This document shows positions 57,366 to 64,000 of a stretch of 64,000 nt of DNA, piece after piece; positions within the stretch are counted from its first letter, which is position 1; each line of letters starts with the position of its first letter. A program made the position numbers and the translations under genes. The notes beneath the pieces were generated by a model. The model made no database searches and was not told where the DNA came from. It saw nothing but the letters and a program-made list of their open reading frames with translations. This stretch comes from Przewalskia tangutica (Eukaryota; Streptophyta; Magnoliopsida; Solanales; Solanaceae): the NCBI GenBank assembly GCA_029844215.1, contig CM056740.1, forward strand, positions 25,897,873-25,961,872. The letters run 5' to 3'.

Positions 57366-57370
57366 GACTC
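57366..57370. repeat. Target-site duplication of element C, right
   Basis: GACTC, the partner of 28027-28031, immediately followed by ATTGGCTCGG of the A gag. Confidence 0.9.
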
Positions 57371-57942
57371 ATTGGCTCGGTATGTCCCCGCGTTAGTAGC
57401 TGATATGGAGGACAGAGTACACCGCTACGTCACCGGGCTCGATGACTACTTGGCAGAGGCTTGTTCGGGTGTAGCCCTTCAGCCGGGCATGGACATTGCC
57501 CGCATGCAGGCTTATGCACTTGGATGTGAGGAGCGGAGGGGTCGACGGAATGACCGAGATCAGCGTAAGAGGCGAGCAAAGCAGGCCTTTGGTAACTTTC
57601 GAGGCGAACCGCCAGCGAGTTAGTTATGCACCTCCGCCGATGCAGTGGTCCTCCGCGCCTTGAGACGCTCGGTATTCGGGTGCTGGTCAGAGCTCCAGGG
57701 CTTCTGGTTCACAGGTATACATGGGTTCTAGCCAGTCGGGTTCATGTTTTCCTCAGTGTGCACGATGTGGCAAACGTCATCCCGGGGAGTGTCGTCTTCT
57801 TTCTGGTGCTTGTTTCACCTGCGGCCGTCAGGGCCATGTGACGAGGGACTGTCCTAGAAAGAGGGATACAGGTAGAATGACGCAGCCTACCGGGTCAGTG
57901 GCAGGTTCATCGCCTTCTATAGCTATGCGCAGGCGTGATTAG
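57371..57942 (+). pseudogene. gag: gag 3' part, A unit 4
   Basis: Resumes gag after element C with MARYVPALVADMEDRVHRYV and GLDDYLAEACSGVALQPGMD (57372-57623), one of the best gag stretches in the array. The knuckles CARCGKRHPGEC and CFTCGRQGHVTRDC are at 57721-57942. Joined conceptually to 27463-28031 it is the least damaged of the A gags. Confidence 0.8.
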
Positions 57943-58490
57943 GATTAAAGCGACGAAGGGAAAATGAAACAGATGATACAGGTATATTCTTACCCCTCTA
58001 GAGACTAGTATGTGTTGATGATATGATGAAGTGCTAAGTATTATGTTCAGATATCATTATGTTAAAATTGTGTTTAGAAAACATGGTTAGTTAGAAGGGT
58101 AAGTTTGGGGACAGGGAAATTGTGAGCCTTAGAATATTATACGTAGAGACCTTAGATGCGAGGCCATCTTGAGTAAAAGATTTATTTTCGTGTTGACCTT
58201 TATCGGAGTGCATAGTATACGGGGGATATATTTGTGTGATAAGTCCCTGAGTGGTATGAAATGAAAGAGGGTAGTTGAGCTAAGGAGACCACTAGGTTTT
58301 CGTGACTTGATTAGTAAGATTGTTCCGGATCGGGGAACGAATTTGGCGCGATAAGCGGGTCGGGTCGAGGACCGACGCGGGTCAACCCGCGGCCAGAATG
58401 AGGTGGGGTCACGGGGTGGTCTGCCGGTGGTAGGGTCACGGGCGCTAGGCCCAAGTTTAGATGGCCGTAATGCGAGTTCGTGGATGCGTT
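57943..58490 (+). other. Non-coding spacer and module, A unit 4
   Basis: Nearly identical to the spacer in units 1-3; the module near 58375-58490 has lost several short blocks (for example GGGGTCACGGGGTGGTCTGC). Confidence 0.72.
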
Positions 58491-59040
58491 CGACCAATAG
58501 CCGCCGATGAGATCAGCCCATCTTGTCTTTCACAGATCAGGTTTACTCGCGGAGGGTTATGCGAGATGTTATATATCGTGAAGGTTGTAAGTGCTGCACG
58601 GGTTCCTACTTTTACCTTATGTGAGCGTGAGCCCAGTTATGGCTATTTCTTTTTCTGGAGGTTTTACCAGGCGGGGTTAGGAACTCAGGTGAGTCTCAGT
58701 AGTGCATTCACCCTCGGGCCAGTGTTTTTTGATTTCAGGGGTAGCAGCAAGGATTATGTGCCTCTTGTTGAGTGAGTATCATTATAGCTACCATTTCAGT
58801 ATTCGGATGTCGCCTTATGAAGCCTTGTATGGGCGGAAGTGTAGGTTGCCGGTCGATTGGTTCGATGTTGGCAAGGTTCAGATAGTTGGTCCATACTTGA
58901 TCCAGCAGGATGTGGATAAGATGGAGCTTATCCAGGAGAGATTATTGGCAGCTCAGAGTCAACAGAAGTCGTGCGGATAGTCGGCGTCGACACTTGGAGT
59001 TCAGGTTGACGGTGGGAGCTTTTGTGATGTTAGAGGTGAT
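58490..59040 (+). pseudogene. Integrase remnant, A unit 4
   Basis: The open stretch 58702-58980 holds MSPYEALYGRKCRLPVDWFD and later LIQERLLAAQSQQKS, the longest readable C-terminal integrase piece in the array. It is preceded by the same truncated core. Confidence 0.75.
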
Positions 59041-59152
59041 TCCTCGTGGATTGGGATGTAAGTAGTTGCGCGTGTGTTATTCTGTGGCCATGTGTGGCAT
59101 TTGCAAACTGGTTAAGCTATGAGGAACTTTATCGTTATCTGTCTTGAGAAGG

Positions 59153-59187
59153 AACATTCGGGACGAATGTTTCTAAGGAGGGGAGAA
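59153..59187 (+). promoter_or_regulatory. Hairpin and polypurine tract, A unit 4
   Basis: AACATTCGGGACGAATGTT and then AAGGAGGGGAGAA before the LTR at 59188; identical to unit 3. Confidence 0.75.
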
Positions 59188-59708
59188 TGTTATACCAGAT
59201 TTCCAGAGTATGTATGTGAGGACGCATATACATTTGTACAAACCTAATTAGGTTAAGGATGAAATTGTGAACTTTCGACGGAAAAGATTCCGAACCTTGT
59301 GAAGGAAATTCTACGCTTTTAATATTTTAACCGATTACGGATTTTTCCGAGAGACGAAATATTTTGGACCAATAGGAGGGCGACATGTGTCACCCTTAGT
59401 TGGCATGGGTTTGGACGAAAATGTTGGCCAAGTGGACTAAGTCAAATGGTCAAGTCTTGGAAGATATTTCTTTAGGGTGAGTGGGAGTAGGTAGAGGCGT
59501 TTTTTGGGCAAGTGGGAGGCTTGCCTTGGACGATTTTTGTGTGATAGTGGAAGGCCACATGGCTCTTAGTTGTGGGGGACATATGTCCCAATGTTGTGGT
59601 GGACATATGTCCCAAGGTTGTGGAGGACACTTGGTTGAAAGACCTCACTCTTCACATGGATCCAAATCTCCACCATCCACTTGCTTTGATCTTGGCCATT
59701 GAAGGTTC

Positions 59709-59716
59709 TATAAATA
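59709..59716 (+). promoter_or_regulatory. TATA box, A LTR 4
   Basis: TATAAATA, at 521 bp from the LTR start. Confidence 0.6.
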
Positions 59717-61080
59717 CCCCTCAAGTGCAAGACTAAATATTCATCCCTCAAACATTTTCCAAGTCTCAAAAACTCCTTCCCCCTCTAGATAGCTTTCGTC
59801 CAAACACCTTCCCCCCCTTCCTTCCCTCCCCCCCTTCCTAGTTGTTTCGTCCAAAAGCCCCCTTCCTAGTTGGTTCGTCCAAAAGCCCCCCCCCCCCCCA
59901 TTTGATATTAAATCTTGGATAATTTTGGGCTTATCGAGGTAATTAATCCTGTCCTTCTATTGTAATTGGAGATTACATACGGTAGTAGTATAGAAATGAG
60001 TATAAGTTATAGAAGGATGGTATAAGAGAAGAGAATTGAACTGTACTTACATAGTGTATTCTGATGAGACTTGTGTAGTTTGACGGGTAGGGAAGTGCTG
60101 CCCAATTTTCCGTAGAATTAAGAACCTTCTGCTTAGAATATTCTACAGAGTAGTCTAGACGTTGATAGACATATATGGCCATTATAGGTTAAAGTTCTGC
60201 AAGTATCGTGTTCTACTTGAAGGGCTGACAAGGCTAGCAGGGTTATAGTACGGTGCAGCGTTTTGCTATTTGTCGATAATCGTCGCGAGGTATATGAACC
60301 TCTTCCTATCTTTTCAGCATGATATGTTGTGAACTATGTAGTACGGTAGACGCACATGTGTTAAATGAATTTGGTTGATTTAAAACATAAAGTGTTATAA
60401 CGGCTTTATGGGAAGTTGTTATAACAACTTTATGTGGGCAAAGAAATGGTTTGTGGTTTTTTAAAAGATAAAAGACTTGATGTGAAGTAATAAGAATCTT
60501 GAAGTATTTCGAAAGAATTATGAATCGTTTTTGAAAGAAGAGTAATACTTAGTTTTAAAAGCTTAAGAGTTATACTAGCTTTATGGGAAGTTAGGTATAA
60601 CGACTTAAGAGAGATAAAAGGAACGGTTTACTTAATTGTTATGAAAGCCTTGTATTGATTTCGGAAATGAGAATAAGTATCGAACAAACCACTGCAGCGC
60701 TAATAAAGGAAAATGTATTGACTAATTAAGTATTATTAAAACCAGTAGAAACCTCCATCTGCATAGAAGCTAAGATAAGACAAAATTGTATTACATTTTC
60801 TAGATCATGGCTGCTTTAATAAGATTGTTATAAACAAGAATGAACTACTCACACATAAGATATATGTTACTCAATCTTGTTAAAAGAAGAAATTACGTTG
60901 TTAGGACTATGAACTATGAAATCTTTCGAAAATAAGAGACTTAAGTATTTAAAAATATGCAACTTGAACTTTTGGAAAAGAATGTTGTTACTTGACTTTA
61001 AAACGGGAAAATGTGTTGGTTTAAAATGAAGGCATGGTATTGTCTTAATCTGTCTTAAAAGAGGGTTTAAATGTTATATT

Positions 61081-61478
61081 CGATTCTTTTCATCGAGTCC
61101 CATGAGATGGGCCGAGACATGTATTCCATACGATTCTTTTCATCGAGTCCCATGAGATGGGCCGAGACATGTATTCAATACGATTCTTTTCATCGAGTCC
61201 CATGAGATGGGCCGAGACATGTATTCCATACGATTCTTTTCATCGAGTCCCATGAGATGGGCCGAGACATGTATTCCATATGATTCTTTTCATCGAGTCC
61301 CATGAGATGGGCCGAGACATGTATTCCACACGATTCTTCATCGAGTCCCATGAGATGGGCCGAGACATGTATTCCACACGATTCTTTTCATCGAGTCCCA
61401 TGAGATGGGCCGAGACATGTATTCCACACGATTCCACTTCGAGTCCCATGGGATGGGTCGAGACATGTCATACGTATC
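61081..61478 (+). repeat. 50-bp tandem repeat, 8 units, A LTR 4
   Basis: Eight units with private variants (GTATTCAATA, TGATTC). Like LTR 3 it lacks the GCCGAAAC variant unit. Confidence 0.9.
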
Positions 61479-62081
61479 ATACGATTTATACCTAGACTGC
61501 CGGCAGTGAGGAAGGAGTTCCACGGGCATGAGGGATGACTTTGAGGGAGTGAGTCCCTGCCTTGACATGACTACTTTTATGTTGTAAACTGTAGTTTGGT
61601 TATCATACATGTCTCCTGTTTTATATAAATCTATGATTTCATTTACGATATTTTCCGCCACATACTTGGTACTGTTGTCTCGACCTCCTTCGGCCGCGTT
61701 CATGTCGCAGTAAGTACATCGGTTGATCCTCACTCTTAGGATCACAGTTCAGCATATTGGGAAGCTCCGTTTTTTCCGGAGGCTTATCTTTTGGTATGTT
61801 TCCCCGAGTTTGTAAGTTCTTGTACATTCAGGGGTATGGCAGGGCCCTGTCCCGTCATAGTTGTGTAAAAATCTTAGAGTGTAGTAATCGTTGTGGCGTG
61901 ATTTGTAAAAGGGATGTAACGCTCAAGTGTATATGTATATATGCCGTCAAAGCCTTTTCTCGTATAAAGCTTTCTCACTTCATTTTGTTTCATGTCTTGT
62001 TTTATATTACGCTGGTTACTCTGATGTATGTCTACTTGGGTGCCCGGGTTAGGCACTAGTCACGGCCCGGATCGGTCGTGA

Positions 62082-62640
62082 TGCACTCCCATCGCCCTAC
62101 TCTTGGTCGAACGCATCCACAAACTCGTGCGATGGTTACCTAAACTTGGGCCTAACACCTCGTGACCCTATCATCTAGCGACCACCTCAAACCGACCCAT
62201 CACATTCCGGCCGCGGGTTGACTCGCGATATGGCCTCAACCCGACCCACTTCAGATAAACTCGTTCCTGGTCCGGAACAATCTCACTATTCAAGTCATGA
62301 GAACCTAGTGGTCTTCTAAGCCCATCTACCCACTTCCTTTTCACACCACTCATGGACTTATCACCTGAAAATACTCCACGTATACAATGTACCCTGACAA
62401 CGATCAAACGTACACTCCTTTACTCAAGATGGCCTTGCATCTAAGGTCTCCATGGTTATCTGTATTCTATGGCTCAAAATTTTCTCGTCCCCAGACTTAC
62501 CCTTTTCAACTACCCATGTTTTCTAATCCACACCTAACACCATGCTATCCACACATAGTACTCCATATGCATCTACCATAACAACATAAACAAGTCTCTT
62601 AAGGGCTGAAGATATCTCTGTAACTACTGCCTCACTTTCC
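62082..62640 (-). other. Non-coding module and spacer, element F
   Basis: In the element sense: GTCACGAGGTGTTAGGCCCA, AGTTTAGGTAACC, GAGTTTGTGGATGCGTTCG, plus the TGGTGATAAGTCCATGAGTGG and TTGTTCCGGACC spacer parts known from A and B. The order is the same as in A, without integrase. Confidence 0.65.
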
Positions 62641-62699
62641 CTTTGTCGCTCTAATCAAATCCTGCTCTGCTGGGCGCATAACTACAGAAGGTGATGAAC

Positions 62700-63968
62700 C
62701 ACCATCGATCCGAAGGTCGAGTCCCTACATCTGTGCTACCTGGTCGGACAAACTCACCGAATGGCCCGCTGGCCAAGCATACAAGCCGTCAGTAGTACGA
62801 CACTCCCATAATGGAGTCTATTACAACGGCCACAACGGTAGGGGTGACCTCATCGACTAACACCCCTTCTCCGAACAATCAACCCGCAATCGACCGCAGG
62901 TGAGTCATCCCTCTTGTATCCCTCCTACTTGGACATCCTCCCATCACATGGCCCTGAAGGCCGCAGGTAAAACAAGTACCAGTAAAAAGACGACATTCCC
63001 CGGGATGACGCCTATCACATAGTGAACACCGAGGGAAAACTGAATCTGGCTGGCTAGAACCTATGTAAATCTGTGAACCAGAAACCCTGGAGTTCTGACC
63101 AACTCCTAAATACCCCGAACGTCCTGAAGTCTGTGGAGGGCCACTCTGTACTGGCGGAGGCGCATAACCAGCCTGCTGCTGAAAAGGTCCGCCTCGAAAG
63201 TTACCAAAGGACCCTGCTGTTCTGGCCCTCTTCTGCTGATCTTGATTAATCCATCGATCTACGCTCGCCTCACAGCGATAGATCAGACGCGGCAATGTCC
63301 ATGCTCGATCAAGAGCTACTCTTGTACCTCCTTCACTAGATGATCGCCAAGTCTCGTGACATATCGATTGCGCTATCCTCCATGTTCGCCACTAAAGCGG
63401 GACATAACGAGCCAAAGAGTCAAACTCTATCAGTATTCCCGAACCGCCCGCCTGCTTCGCCTCAACATCATAAATCTATCTCGCCCGAGCTCTCTCATCC
63501 GCTGGGGCAAGAAGCGTGTAGGAAATGCCTCTAAGGTCTTGATCACTTTCATGATCCGCCGCAATCGCCGAATAAACTCTCGAGGATCTTCCCGCTTCTC
63601 AATCCATAGAACTCGGGTGGATCGACTCGAAGTCCCAAATCTCAACTATCGGATCTAGGGTGAACTCTCGTACTACCGAACCTCCGACTCGTCGCCCTCA
63701 TTCCTAGCCACAAACCTAGCTAGTAACTGGGCCATCTCCTTGTAACTCATATCCTCGGCTTATGGTCGTGAAACTGGAGACTCAGGTATCGTGGTCTCTG
63801 CAGATACTGCTGCTGCTCTAAACTCTCCTGGGGTTAGCGGCGTCGCAGAACCCCCCGAATGAAGCACTATCCTGTAATGACCGACTGTGCCTCGTAACCC
63901 TCTCAGATTCTACTCGCAGCTCCTCTCGCTGCTTTGCCTCGGGCTCTGGTTGCCTTGCGTAGAGGCAT
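62700..63968 (-). pseudogene. gag: gag of element F (best knuckle region)
   Basis: ATG at 63968 (MPLRKATRA-type, basic/Ala-rich). A 138-codon open stretch (62879-63295) reads MPRLIYRCEASVDRWINQDQ, then SFGNFRGGPFQQQAGYAPPP and both knuckles: CSLCDRRHPGEC and CFTCGLQGHVMGGC, with all eight metal-binding residues. The N-terminal half is frame-broken, with fragments such as DPREFIRRLRRIMKVIKTLE at 63430-63645. It is the most readable gag C-terminus in the window, so F may be younger or lie in a less error-prone context. Confidence 0.82.
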
Positions 63969-64000
63969 AACTAGCACATACGAATACGCCAGAGGGAGTC

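Larger units (their letters stand above)
10026..62081 (+). mobile_element. Family A head-to-tail retrotransposon array (5 LTRs, 4 internal domains)
   Basis: LTR starts at 12696, 18436, 24146 and 59188 alternate with internal domains beginning after LTR ends at 10072, 15872, 21587 and 27260. The LTR-to-LTR period is 5740 and 5710 bp, then about 5.70 kb once the element C insertion (28032-57365) is removed. Neighbouring units share their LTRs with no flanking host DNA or target duplications between them. That indicates unequal homologous recombination or insertion of a concatemer rather than independent insertions. Each unit has gag, spacer, module and an integrase scrap, and lacks protease, RT and RNase H. 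Confidence 0.85.
59188..62081 (+). repeat. Array A LTR 4 (truncated, internal deletion)
   Basis: Starts TGTTATACC. TATA box at 59709-59716. Cytosine tracts with a short duplication of TTCCTAGTTG(T/G)TTCGTCC (59830-59885). A deletion of about 236 bp at 59905 (compare 24853-25090). Eight-unit 50-bp repeat at 61081-61478. It stops at GGTCGTGA without the terminal CA and runs straight into element F. Confidence 0.88.
62082..64000 (-). mobile_element. Element F: partial internal domain
   Basis: Starts abruptly after the truncated A LTR with a minus-strand module, then spacer, then gag. The gag start is at 63968 and its leader runs off the window. No LTR, integrase or purine tract of F is present on the left, so F lost its 3' half where it joins A. 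No target duplication can be seen at the join. Confidence 0.75.

Noticed and set aside
1..64000. tRNA or rRNA genes
   Set aside because: No cloverleaf with A/B boxes and no rRNA core sequence noticed on either strand. The TGGTATC sites are primer binding sites, not tRNA genes.

Overview
The window looks like a heterochromatic, gene-free stretch of a plant nuclear genome, built entirely from nested Ty3/gypsy-type LTR retrotransposons. Supporting this are 5'-TG...CA-3' LTRs of 2.4-4.4 kb, 5-bp target-site duplications (TSDs), primer binding sites resembling the 3' end of initiator tRNA-Met, purine-rich tracts before the 3' LTRs, and fragments of gag (CCHC knuckles), protease, reverse transcriptase, RNase H and integrase. 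The LTR-end style (TGTTATACCCCG...CGTGACA plus TGGTATC PBS) is one I associate with Solanaceae; that host guess is low-confidence. I found no convincing host gene, rRNA, tRNA or CRISPR array.

Layout. (1) 1-10025: two nested minus-strand elements. Element E (1-7784, left LTR cut by the window edge) sits inside an LTR of another element, G (7785-10025). G in turn interrupts an LTR of family A just before its 3' end. (2) 10026-62081: a plus-strand head-to-tail array of family A, LTR-internal-LTR-internal..., with a period of about 5.7 kb, four internal domains and five LTRs (first and last incomplete). (3) 28032-57365: a minus-strand element C inserted in the fourth A gag with a perfect TSD (GACTC). 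C's left LTR carries plus-strand element B (29362-38731, perfect TSD ACATC). C's right LTR carries minus-strand element D (47491-57226). (4) 62082-64000: an internal domain of a further minus-strand element F, abutting the truncated last A LTR.

Only D keeps a recognisable gag-PR-RT-RH-INT order, and it is riddled with frameshifts. A, B, E and F carry gag, but where protease to RNase H should be they have a shared non-coding spacer/module. C has the module and no recognisable gag, so it is LARD-like. This suggests a non-autonomous lineage mobilised in trans by D-like partners.

All reading frames are broken by many 1-6 base differences. These cluster at CAG/CTG/CCG motifs, whereas AT-rich parts of paired LTRs are almost identical. 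Much of the apparent decay may therefore be sequencing error at methylated CHG sites rather than evolution. Coordinates of LTR termini and TSDs were read directly. Boundaries inside broken coding regions are approximate (tens of bases).
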